From Thauera butanivorans NBRC 103042 (lineage in GTDB: Bacteria; Pseudomonadota; Gammaproteobacteria; Burkholderiales; Rhodocyclaceae): 33,076 nt of DNA. The stretch covers positions 1 through 33,076 of the forward strand of contig NZ_BCUG01000059.1 of NCBI RefSeq assembly GCF_001591165.1, read 5' to 3'. A model generated the notes under the pieces. The model was not told the DNA's origin. It saw only the letters and a list, made by a program, of their open reading frames with translations, and searched no databases. The position numbers and the translations under genes were made by a program. This document shows, in pieces, positions 20,216 through 27,286 of this stretch (positions are counted from its first letter, which is position 1; every line of letters starts with the position of its first letter).

Positions 20216-21178
20216 GTGACTTCGGCCAGCTCACCGTCGCTCCTGCCCATCGCCCGCCTGCACTTCACCGCACGCGCCGACGCCCCGCTGCACCTGCCGC
20301 CCTACGCGGGCTCCATGCTGCGCGGCGCCTTCGGCCATGCCCTGTTGGCGCTGGCTCCGCTGCCGCATACCGACGGCCAGCCCTGCGCCTTGCAGGATGC
20401 CTGCCCCTACTGCCAGATCTTCGCCACACCGCCCCTGCCCACGCACAGCCTGCAAAAATTCAGCCAGATGCCGCACCCCTACGTCATCGAACCGCCTGCC
20501 GGCGGTGCGCAGCGGCTGTCACCGGGCGAAACCTTCCAGTTCAGCCTGGTGCTCATCGGCAAGGCGCTGACCCATCTGGCCACCATCATCCTGGCCTGGG
20601 AGCGCGCCTTGCGGGCCGGTCTGGGCGTGCAGCAAGCGCGCTGCACGCTGCTGGCCGTGCAGCACGAAAATGGCGAAACCCTGTGGACGGCAGACGACCG
20701 CAATACCGCGTCCATTGGCGCATCACCGCCCCCCTTGCCCCCTGCTTCCACGCTGGACGGGCAGACCGCGCTGCACCTCAGCAGCCCGCTGCGCCTGCAG
20801 CAGCAAGGCAAACCCGCGCGCGCAAATACGATCGACGCCCGCAGCCTGCTGGTGACACTGGCACGGCGCTGGCAATTGCTGCTCGACGTCCATCTGGGCG
20901 ATCGCGCCCCGCAGCAGGATTTCCCCGCATTGGCCGCCCAGGCCGCAGCCATCGAGCTTGTCCCCACCGGCCTGCGCTGGTTCGACTGGGGCCGGTTCTC
21001 GCAACGTCAGCAGCAGGAAATGAAGTTCGGCGGTCTGACGGGCAGCCTGCAACTGCATGGCGATCTGGCGCCTTTTGGTGAACTGCTGCATCTCGGCCAA
21101 TGGCTGCATGTCGGCAAGAACGCCAGCTTCGGCCTGGGCGGCTACCGTATCGACCTTCCGACAACTGTCCTACAATGA
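20216..21178 (+). CDS. cas6: CRISPR pre-crRNA endoribonuclease Cas6
   Basis: A 320-aa RAMP-fold nuclease expected to cut the repeat transcript and leave the 8-nt 5' handle. It resembles the PF10040-type Cas6: PPYAGSMLRGAFGHAL (28-43), a cysteine cluster (C57, C63, C66 in PCALQDACPYCQIF) and the C-terminal glycine-rich loop GKNASFGLGGYRI. The start is a GTG at 20216, 4 bp after cmr6; no ATG gives a full N-terminal strand, the first being M34. Catalytic residues are variable in this family and I cannot assign them. Confidence 0.82.
   Translation: MTSASSPSLLPIARLHFTARADAPLHLPPYAGSMLRGAFGHALLALAPLPHTDGQPCALQDACPYCQIFATPPLPTHSLQKFSQMPHPYVIEPPAGGAQRLSPGETFQFSLVLIGKALTHLATIILAWERALRAGLGVQQARCTLLAVQHENGETLWTADDRNTASIGASPPPLPPASTLDGQTALHLSSPLRLQQQGKPARANTIDARSLLVTLARRWQLLLDVHLGDRAPQQDFPALAAQAAAIELVPTGLRWFDWGRFSQRQQQEMKFGGLTGSLQLHGDLAPFGELLHLGQWLHVGKNASFGLGGYRIDLPTTVLQ
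21171..21176 (+). promoter_or_regulatory. Possible -10 box before the Xre-RES pair
   Basis: TACAAT at the very end of cas6, 30 bases before the Xre start, resembles a sigma-70 -10 box. No convincing -35 is visible. It could supply separate expression of the TA pair, as TA modules usually have, but the evidence is only one hexamer. Confidence 0.25.
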
Positions 21179-21205
21179 AAAGACACATGTTCTGGAGCGC
21201 ATGAC

Positions 21206-21643
21206 ATGGGCGACAACGCGATCTTCGCCACGCTTGGCGGCGCCAAGAGGCTGGGCCGGCAAGTGCACGGCCCGCTCGATCTGGCCGACCTGATCGAAAG
21301 CGGCTTGCCGCGCGCCAGTGCGCAATACCTGCGCGAACGGCTGGAATTGAGCGAAGCGGAACTCGCCGCGCTGCTCGGCGTTTCGGCCAAGACCTTGCAG
21401 CGCCAATCCGCGCGCGGCGACGCCTGCCTGACGCCGCACCAGGGCGATCGCCTCTACCGCTTGGCGCGCATCGCCGCACTGGCCGAAGAAACACTGGAAG
21501 ACGCCAGCCGCGCCCGCCAGTGGCTGCATCAGCCGCAGCGCGGCCTGGGCAACCGTATGCCGCTGGCGCTGCTGACCACCGAGGCCGGCGCGCGCGAGGT
21601 CGAAGACCTGCTCGGCCGCATCGAATACGGCGTGTTCTCCTGA
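21206..21643 (+). CDS. Xre/MbcA/ParS-type antitoxin (DUF2384)
   Basis: A 145-aa antitoxin of the RES-Xre type. It would bind and block the RES toxin made from the next gene and repress transcription. The middle has a helix-turn-helix (YLRERLELSEAELAALLGV, then SAKTLQRQ), and the C-terminal part TPHQGDRLYRLARIAALAEE and RARQWLHQPQRGLGNRMPLA carries the DUF2384 signature. GGAG lies 8 bases before the ATG at 21206. Its stop overlaps the RES start (TGATG). It sits only 27 bp after cas6, inside the CRISPR operon. Confidence 0.88.
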   Translation: MGDNAIFATLGGAKRLGRQVHGPLDLADLIESGLPRASAQYLRERLELSEAELAALLGVSAKTLQRQSARGDACLTPHQGDRLYRLARIAALAEETLEDASRARQWLHQPQRGLGNRMPLALLTTEAGAREVEDLLGRIEYGVFS

Positions 21644-22110
21644 TGCCGCTGACACTCTGGCGGCTCGTCAAGGCCCGCCATGCCGCCACCGCTTTCGATG
21701 GCGAAGGCGCGCGCCGTCATGGCGGGCGCTGGAATCCGCATGGTCTGTCCGCCGTCTATCTGGGCGGCAGCCTGGCCTTGGCCGCGCTGGAAACCTTCGT
21801 GCATCTGGCCCCGGAAGACAGCCGGCTGAATTTCGTCGCCATTCCCGTCGAGGTGCCGGACGATCTTGCCATCGACAAGCTGGACGCAACACATCTGCCA
21901 AAAAACTGGCGCGAAGAACCGCCACCGCCCGCCACACAAACGCTCGGCGGCCAATGGCTGCGCGAACGGCGCGGCGCCCTGCTGCGCCTGCCGTCCGTCA
22001 TCGTCCCGGAAGAATCCATTTACCTCGTCAATCCTTTGCACCCGGATGCACGGCGCCTCGTCATCGGCCCGGCGCGCGCCTTCGGGTTCGATCACCGGAT
22101 GTGGAAATGA
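21643..22110 (+). CDS. RES-domain NAD+-degrading toxin
   Basis: A 155-aa RES-family toxin. Characterised members (MbcT, ParT and Res) break down NAD+ or ADP-ribosylate targets and stop growth. The domain core is visible: LWRLVK (R7), GARRHGGRWN (R29), AVYLGGSLALAALE (Y39, S43, E50), which cover the conserved Arg, Tyr, Ser and Glu positions, so the toxin seems intact. The ATG at 21643 overlaps the antitoxin stop, and its own stop overlaps csx16 (ATGA). Antitoxin, toxin and the following CRISPR signalling genes are therefore translationally chained. Confidence 0.9.
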   Translation: MPLTLWRLVKARHAATAFDGEGARRHGGRWNPHGLSAVYLGGSLALAALETFVHLAPEDSRLNFVAIPVEVPDDLAIDKLDATHLPKNWREEPPPPATQTLGGQWLRERRGALLRLPSVIVPEESIYLVNPLHPDARRLVIGPARAFGFDHRMWK

Positions 22111-22409
22111 CCACCTTCTTCGTCTCCCGCCACCCCGGCGCGCTTGAATGGGCCAAGCAGCACGACATCGCCTTCGATCAGCACATCACCCATCTCGACC
22201 CCATAAGAGTCAGTCCCGGCGATGCGGTGATCGGCTCACTGCCCGTGCATCTGGCGGCAGAAGTCTGCACACGCGGCGCGCGTTATTTCAACCTTTCCCT
22301 CGACCTGCCGGCGGACCTTCGCGGGCGGGAACTGGACGCAGCCACACTGGAACAATGCACAGCGCGACTGGAAGAGTATCGCGTCGAACATGCAAGGGAA
22401 AAAGAATGA
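22107..22409 (+). CDS. csx16: CRISPR-associated protein Csx16
   Basis: A 100-aa protein of the Csx16 (VVA1548) family found next to type III systems. Recognisable parts are TFFVSRHPGALEW (3-15), PGDAVIGSLP (37-46), VCTRGARYFNLSLDLP (53-68) and RGREL (72-76). The family has been placed among candidate ring nucleases that destroy cyclic oligoadenylates, which would turn the response off. It overlaps both neighbours with ATGA junctions, being made with the RES toxin before it and the Can2-like nuclease after it. Confidence 0.85.
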   Translation: MTTFFVSRHPGALEWAKQHDIAFDQHITHLDPIRVSPGDAVIGSLPVHLAAEVCTRGARYFNLSLDLPADLRGRELDAATLEQCTARLEEYRVEHAREKE

Positions 22410-23572
22410 AAATCCATGTCTGCCTGGTCTCCGACCAAACCCTCGCCAACTTCATTCCGGCTTTGATGGAACGGCCAGAAAAAGTACTGTTGGTCGTCTC
22501 GGAAACAATGGCAAAAAGAAAGCTCGACGCCCGTCTCAAAAAATTGCTGGAACACAAAGATATCACCGTCGACATCTGCCTGGGCGCACCAGATACCGGG
22601 CTGGCAGCAATTCAGGAGTTCGCTCTTGAACTCGCAGGTAAGCTCGAAGTGGAACACCCGAATGCAGAAATCACCCTGAATGCCACGGGTGGGACCAAGC
22701 TCATGGCGCTGGGTTTTGTCGAATTCTTTCGCGGTATCGCCAGGAGCATCATTTACACTGACACTGCACATCTACGAATCGAAACCCTGCCCGACACCTC
22801 TGGTGTGATACCGCCAGCACAAGCAATGGCCGATGTCATCGATGTTCCCTTGTATCTTGCTGCCCAAGGCATCCGCTTCCGAAAAGCAGCCAGTGACAAC
22901 CTGGCCTTGCGCGAATCGATACAAAGCCGCAAGGCTGTCGCCAAATATCTCGCCCGCCATGCCGCTGAACTCGATAAGTTGATCGGAGCACTTAATCGTC
23001 TGGCCGACAAGGCATTCGCAAACACGGACGAACTGCGCGAACCTTGTCAACAACTCGAATTCACACCCTATCCGAACAGCCCATTGGGCAAAGCGTTGAA
23101 AGAACTGGACACCGCCAGGGTGCTTGACTGGAAAGGCGGCAGTGAAATCATCTTCATCAACATCGAGAAAACACAATTCCTGCGCGGAGGCTGGCTTGAA
23201 GAGTATGCCTTCCACATTTTCAATGACCAACACCCTTTCGATGTGCGTCTCGGTGTAGAGGTCACCGGTGAAGCCAGTGCATTGACCCGCAATGAATTCG
23301 ACGTACTGGCCGCGCACCGTAACCGCCTGCTGTTCATCGAATGCAAAACATTACGCTTCAACCCGAACGAAAATGATAACGAACTCGCCTACAAACTCGA
23401 TAGCTTGGGCACAACCGCACGCGGGTTGTTTGGTGAGACCTGGTTGCTTTCCGCTCGTGCTCCCACAGATCAACTCGTTGCGCGTTTGAAGGACACACGC
23501 ATACGCCTCATCGACCCCACCGAACTAGGCAAGCTCCGGGAACATGTTCAAAGCTGGATGCAGGCAGTGTGA
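22406..23572 (+). CDS. can2: Can2/Card1-like CARF nuclease (DUF1887)
   Basis: A 388-aa effector. Can2/Card1 proteins bind cyclic tetra-adenylate with a CARF domain and then cut nucleic acids with a PD-(D/E)XK domain, causing dormancy or degrading invaders. The CARF half (about 1-150) shows IHVCLVSDQT and the ligand-loop motif NATGGTK (92-98). The nuclease half has GGWLEEY (E265/E266), NEFDVL (D299) and FIECKT (E312, K314), so the active site appears complete. The start overlaps the csx16 stop and follows AAGGGA. It is the only clear cOA-activated degradative effector in the locus. Confidence 0.87.
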   Translation: MKIHVCLVSDQTLANFIPALMERPEKVLLVVSETMAKRKLDARLKKLLEHKDITVDICLGAPDTGLAAIQEFALELAGKLEVEHPNAEITLNATGGTKLMALGFVEFFRGIARSIIYTDTAHLRIETLPDTSGVIPPAQAMADVIDVPLYLAAQGIRFRKAASDNLALRESIQSRKAVAKYLARHAAELDKLIGALNRLADKAFANTDELREPCQQLEFTPYPNSPLGKALKELDTARVLDWKGGSEIIFINIEKTQFLRGGWLEEYAFHIFNDQHPFDVRLGVEVTGEASALTRNEFDVLAAHRNRLLFIECKTLRFNPNENDNELAYKLDSLGTTARGLFGETWLLSARAPTDQLVARLKDTRIRLIDPTELGKLREHVQSWMQAV

Positions 23573-23631
23573 ACCATCTTCGGCAAGCTTGCCGCCATCC
23601 CGCCCGCGCCAACTTTCGCTACGCTTGCCGC

Positions 23632-24744
23632 ATGAACACTCCGCACACCTTTCCCCGCCGCATTCTGCTTGCCGTCACCGGCATGTCGCCGCAGATCCTC
23701 ACCGAAACCCTGTATGCCCTGGGCGTCGTTCCCGGCGAGGATGCGGCATTCATCCCTACCGAAATCCATCTGCTCACCACCTCCACCGGCGCGCAGGAAG
23801 CACGCACCGCGCTGTTGCACCCGGATGGCGGCCAGTTTCACGCGCTGTTGGCCGATTACCCGCAACTGGGCAAGCCGCGCTTCGACGACAGCAACATCCA
23901 CGTCATCCGCGATGCCAGCGGCCAGCCGCTGTCCGACATCCGCAGCCCGCAGGAAAACGCCAGTGCCGCCGACACCATCACCGCGCTGATGGCCGAGCTC
24001 ACCCGCGATCCGCAAGCCGCACTGCACGTTTCCATTGCCGGCGGGCGCAAGACCATGGGCTTCTACCTCGGCTACGCCTTTTCGCTGTTCGCCCGCCCGC
24101 AGGATGAGTTGTCGCACATCCTTGTTTCCGTCCCCTTCGAGAGCCACCCCGACTTCTACTTTCCGCCCGCCACACCCAGGCGCCTGACCACCCGCGACAA
24201 CCGCAACATCGATACCGCAGACGCCACCATCACCCTGGCGCGCATTCCGGTCGTGCGCCTGCGCCACGGCCAGCCGCAAGCGCTGCTGGAGGGTCAGGCC
24301 AGCTTTGGCGATACCGTCGCGGCCATCCAGCGCAGCATGGAACCGCCACACCTGCGCATCGAGCTGGGGGCGCAGCACGTCGTCTGCGGTGGTCAGACCG
24401 TGAAGCTGGCGCCCGCCCTGGTCGCCTGGCTGGCTTGGTGGGCGCAACAGGTTCGGCAAGGCCACGGCCTGCAGCATTGGCGCAGCGCCGACGCCGAAGA
24501 GTTCCTGCGCCTTTATCGCCGCGTGCTCGGCCCCGACTCGGACGCTTTGGACAAGGCCGAAATCCGTCTGAAAGACGGCATGGAAAAGGAGTTCTTCGAG
24601 CAAAACAATTCCAAACTGGAACGTGCGCTGAAAAACCAACTGGGTCTGGCCGCCGCCCCCTACCTGCTGGCCACCAGCGGCAAACGCCCCAGCACCCGTC
24701 GCGGCCTGAACCTGCCCGCGCAGGCCATCGAGCTGCTGGAATAA
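23632..24744 (+). CDS. CARF protein of the NE0113/TIGR02584 family
   Basis: A 370-aa protein from the start I prefer (ATG 23632), which gives RRILLAVTGMSPQILTETLY, the usual family opening; a GTG at 23569 overlapping the can2 stop would add 21 residues. The CARF-like half has AVTGMSPQ (14-21), PTEIHLLTT and SIAGGRKTMGFYLGYA (134-149). Databases list this family as CRISPR-associated and often as a ring nuclease, so degradation of cyclic tetra-adenylate is a likely role. The C-terminal third (about 240-370) is helical with a possible winged helix and no obvious second active site. Confidence 0.8.
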   Translation: MNTPHTFPRRILLAVTGMSPQILTETLYALGVVPGEDAAFIPTEIHLLTTSTGAQEARTALLHPDGGQFHALLADYPQLGKPRFDDSNIHVIRDASGQPLSDIRSPQENASAADTITALMAELTRDPQAALHVSIAGGRKTMGFYLGYAFSLFARPQDELSHILVSVPFESHPDFYFPPATPRRLTTRDNRNIDTADATITLARIPVVRLRHGQPQALLEGQASFGDTVAAIQRSMEPPHLRIELGAQHVVCGGQTVKLAPALVAWLAWWAQQVRQGHGLQHWRSADAEEFLRLYRRVLGPDSDALDKAEIRLKDGMEKEFFEQNNSKLERALKNQLGLAAAPYLLATSGKRPSTRRGLNLPAQAIELLE

Positions 24745-24776
24745 GACGGCCCGCCGCACACCACCCCGGAGGCACC

Positions 24777-25061
24777 ATGCCCCATCGCGACCTCTACCTC
24801 GCCGCCTATGACATCTCCCACGACCGCCGCCGCACCGCCGCCCTTGCCCTGGTGCGTGGCTACACCACCGGCGGGCAGAAGTCGGTGCATGAAGTCTTCC
24901 TCAGCCGCGGCGAACGCCAGGAGCTGCTGCACACCATGGCGCTGCTGCTGAACGAAGCCGAAGACCGCTTCTTTCTGCTGCGCCTCGACCCGCGCGCCCG
25001 CAGCTACGCACTTGGCGTGGCCGCGCAGCCCGCCGATCCCGAATACTTCTACGTGGGGTGA
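24777..25061 (+). CDS. cas2: CRISPR adaptation protein Cas2, first copy
   Basis: A 94-aa ferredoxin-fold protein that bridges Cas1 dimers during spacer integration. The hallmark first strand is LYLAAYDIS with D12. The rest (RRRTAALALVRGYTTGGQKSVHEVFLSRGERQELL and so on) belongs to the Cas2 variety found with type III-B systems rather than the E. coli type. GGAGG lies 5 bases before the ATG. It is 32 bp after the NE0113 gene and 4 bp before cas1. It differs strongly from the second Cas2 at 26840. Confidence 0.85.
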   Translation: MPHRDLYLAAYDISHDRRRTAALALVRGYTTGGQKSVHEVFLSRGERQELLHTMALLLNEAEDRFFLLRLDPRARSYALGVAAQPADPEYFYVG

Positions 25062-25065
25062 GACC

Positions 25066-26049
25066 ATGGCCACACTGCTGCTCGACCGCGCCGATCTCGA
25101 AGTCCGCATCGCCGATGGCGCCCTCGCCCTGTACGAAAACGGCACCCGCAGCCAGACCGTGCCGCTGCGCCTGATCGACCGCGTCGTCATCCAAGGCGCG
25201 CGCACCCGGCTGGATTCCGCAGTGCTGCTCAAGCTCGCCGAAGCCGGCGCCAGCACGCTGCTGTTGAGTCCGCGCGCCAGCCGCCAGGTCGCCATCGTGC
25301 TCGGCCCGGCGCACAACGATGCCGCAGTCCGCCTCGCCCAGGCGCAACGTGTCATGGATGCGGAGTTCTGCAGCGGCTGGGCACGCCAGCTCGTCACCGC
25401 CAAGCTGCGCCGCCAGCACCGCCTGCTGGAACAGGCCGAAGCACGCCGGCCCGACATGCGCAAACCCCTGTTCGATGCACGCAAAGGCATCGCCGATGCA
25501 CTGGCCAAGGCGGCAGATGCGGACACCACCGGCCCCCGCCTGCGCGGCCTGGAAGGCAGCGGCGCCCGTGCCTATTTCGGCGGCTACACCGCGCTGTTCG
25601 CACCCGCGCTGAACTTCAACGGCCGCAACCGCCGTCCGCCGCGCGACCCGGTCAACGCCTGCCTGTCGCTGGCCTACACCATGTTGCACTTCGAGGCCGT
25701 GCGCGCCGCCCACGCGGCAGGGCTCGATCCGCTGCTCGGCTTCTATCACCGCCCCGCCTTCGGCCGCGAATCGCTGGCCTGCGATCTCATCGAGCCCCTG
25801 CGCCCGGTCGTGGATGGCTGGATATGGCGGCAATTCAACACCGCTCAACTCCGCCCCGAGCATTTCGGCACCGACAAGGGCGCCTGCCTGCTCGGCAAGA
25901 CCGGACGCGCCCACTTCTACGCCGGCTGGGAAAAATTCGCGCCCTTGCCGCGACGCTGGCTGCGCCGCCGCTGCGCCCAGCTCGCCGCACAGTTGCGGGC
26001 AGAAGGCGAGCCCTGGCTGGAAGAGGCCGAAGACGAGGAGGATTTCTGA
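25066..26049 (+). CDS. cas1: CRISPR integrase Cas1, catalytic copy
   Basis: A 327-aa Cas1. It integrates captured DNA at the leader-proximal repeat. The N-terminal beta domain opens ATLLLDRADLEVRIADGAL. The metal-binding set appears complete: E163 in LRGLEGSGARAYF, H228 in GFYHRPAFGRESL and D240 in LACDLIEP. NRRPPRDPVNACLSLAY (188-204) is also typical. The C-terminus is acidic. The start at 25066 is 4 bp after cas2 and matches family length. Confidence 0.93.
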   Translation: MATLLLDRADLEVRIADGALALYENGTRSQTVPLRLIDRVVIQGARTRLDSAVLLKLAEAGASTLLLSPRASRQVAIVLGPAHNDAAVRLAQAQRVMDAEFCSGWARQLVTAKLRRQHRLLEQAEARRPDMRKPLFDARKGIADALAKAADADTTGPRLRGLEGSGARAYFGGYTALFAPALNFNGRNRRPPRDPVNACLSLAYTMLHFEAVRAAHAAGLDPLLGFYHRPAFGRESLACDLIEPLRPVVDGWIWRQFNTAQLRPEHFGTDKGACLLGKTGRAHFYAGWEKFAPLPRRWLRRRCAQLAAQLRAEGEPWLEEAEDEEDF

Positions 26050-26051
26050 AC

Positions 26052-26849
26052 ATGGCACAGCCCGCCCGCCGTCCGGCACCTGCCGGCCTACCCGCCCGAA
26101 AGCCGCTCTACATCATGAGCCCGGCACCCGCGCGCATGGAAGCCGGGTTCGACCATCTGGTCCTGCGCCGCGAATCCGCCGGCGTGCAACGTTTTCCGCT
26201 CGCCCGCATCTGCCGCATCATCTGCAACCGCCACCTGGCCTGGAGCGGTGCCGCGCTGGCACTGTGCATGACCGAAGGCGTGCCCATCACCTGGGTCGAC
26301 GGCCACGGCCATGCGCTGGGGAACACTCAGACCCGGCAGCTTCGGCCACAGCCCTTCTCCACCCTGATCGAAACCTATCTGGAACTGCCCGACTGGCCTC
26401 GACGCTTTGCCAACTGGTTGGCACGCCGCAGGCTGGAAACGCTCACCACCTGCGCAAAGCGTGCGGCTGAAACCGGCCACGGCCTGGATGCCGGCGATTT
26501 CCAGGAATTGAAACGCGAGTACGTCTACAACGGCACACATCCCCTTAATTTCGGCGACGACAGTCAAGCCTGGTGCCATGCACTGGCAGTCGACCGCCTG
26601 CACCGCGAAGAGCTGCAAAGCTGCTACTGGGGCTACGGCGCCAGTCGACTCGATCTCGCCGCCGAACTCGCGGCATTGCTGTGGGCCGAACTGAACCTGG
26701 ATTGCGGCACATTTTCCACCGGCATCGAGCGCGGCATCGTGGCCGCACGCCTGTTCGAGGCCTGGGCCCATCGACACGAAGAACGCTTGCACCTGCATCT
26801 GGGCGACCTCAAACGGCACATGGCGAGGGAGATCGAGACATGGCATTGA
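26052..26849 (+). CDS. Second Cas1-like protein, apparently lacking the catalytic triad
   Basis: A 265-aa protein starting 2 bp after cas1. The first 90 residues look like a Cas1 N-terminal domain: PLYIMSPAPARMEAGFDHLV, then FPLARICRIICNRHLAWSGAAL and GVPITWVDGHGHALG, the pattern of strands seen in Cas1. The helical C-terminal domain is shorter and the E-H-D residues are not recognisable: no GLEG motif, and where active Cas1 has G-F-Y-H this one reads SCYWGYGASRLDLAAEL (189-205), with Trp in place of His. It is probably a non-catalytic Cas1 paralogue that partners the real Cas1 or the neighbouring second Cas2, whose start it overlaps by 10 bases. Could also be a fast-evolving enzyme with a shifted active site. 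Confidence 0.72.
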   Translation: MAQPARRPAPAGLPARKPLYIMSPAPARMEAGFDHLVLRRESAGVQRFPLARICRIICNRHLAWSGAALALCMTEGVPITWVDGHGHALGNTQTRQLRPQPFSTLIETYLELPDWPRRFANWLARRRLETLTTCAKRAAETGHGLDAGDFQELKREYVYNGTHPLNFGDDSQAWCHALAVDRLHREELQSCYWGYGASRLDLAAELAALLWAELNLDCGTFSTGIERGIVAARLFEAWAHRHEERLHLHLGDLKRHMAREIETWH

Positions 26850-27166
26850 ACGCATCGCGTGGCTGGCTCATCACCTATGACATCACCCACCCCAAGCGAC
26901 TCGCCCGCCTGCACCGCTTTCTCGTCAAGCAGGCCACACCGGTGCAGTATTCGGTATTCCATTTCGAAGGCAGCGCGGCACAAATGGGTCGTTTGATGGC
27001 GGATATCGAAAAACGCATCGACCTCGCAAAAGATGACGTGCGCGGCTACCAATTGCCCGAACACATGAGCATCGACACCATCGGCCGCGGCAGCCTGCCG
27101 GGTGACACCTTCCTGCTGTCGGCACCGCACACGCTGCAAGTGCTGCTCCAGGCCACCGGCCGGTGA
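26840..27166 (+). CDS. cas2: CRISPR adaptation protein Cas2, second copy
   Basis: A 108-aa Cas2 with the classical form: WLITYDITHPKRLARLHRFL (9-28, D14 as the conserved Asp), then TPVQYSVFHFEG. It is overlapped by the end of the Cas1-like gene (10 bases), whereas the first Cas2 is paired with the catalytic Cas1. The two Cas2 proteins share little beyond the fold. It is the last gene before the leader, 120 bp from the first repeat. Confidence 0.88.
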   Translation: MALNASRGWLITYDITHPKRLARLHRFLVKQATPVQYSVFHFEGSAAQMGRLMADIEKRIDLAKDDVRGYQLPEHMSIDTIGRGSLPGDTFLLSAPHTLQVLLQATGR

Positions 27167-27286
27167 TATGATGACGCCACCCGAAGCGCACAGAAACCGA
27201 CGTGACAATCCGCTCCCCGCACCGCCCCCACTCATGGGAACCCGGCCGCCAAGAAGTTGATTACTCACTTGTTTTCCGTGTGAGCG
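27167..27286 (+). promoter_or_regulatory. CRISPR leader
   Basis: The 120 bp between the second cas2 and the first repeat. The array is read in the plus direction, since repeats end in ATTAAGAC, a good 8-nt 5' handle for type III crRNA, and the far end has degenerate repeats. A 5-bp inverted repeat (CTCAC 27264-27268, GTGAG 27280-27284) around a T-rich centre lies just before the first repeat and may help anchor integration. I find no convincing -35/-10 pair. Confidence 0.6.

Noticed and set aside
24440-24475. R-X6-H pattern (RQGHGLQH) in the NE0113-family protein, which could suggest a HEPN RNase
   Set aside because: The pattern is isolated, lacks the usual polar residue after Arg and surrounding HEPN helices; the family is known for its CARF part, so I do not claim RNase activity.
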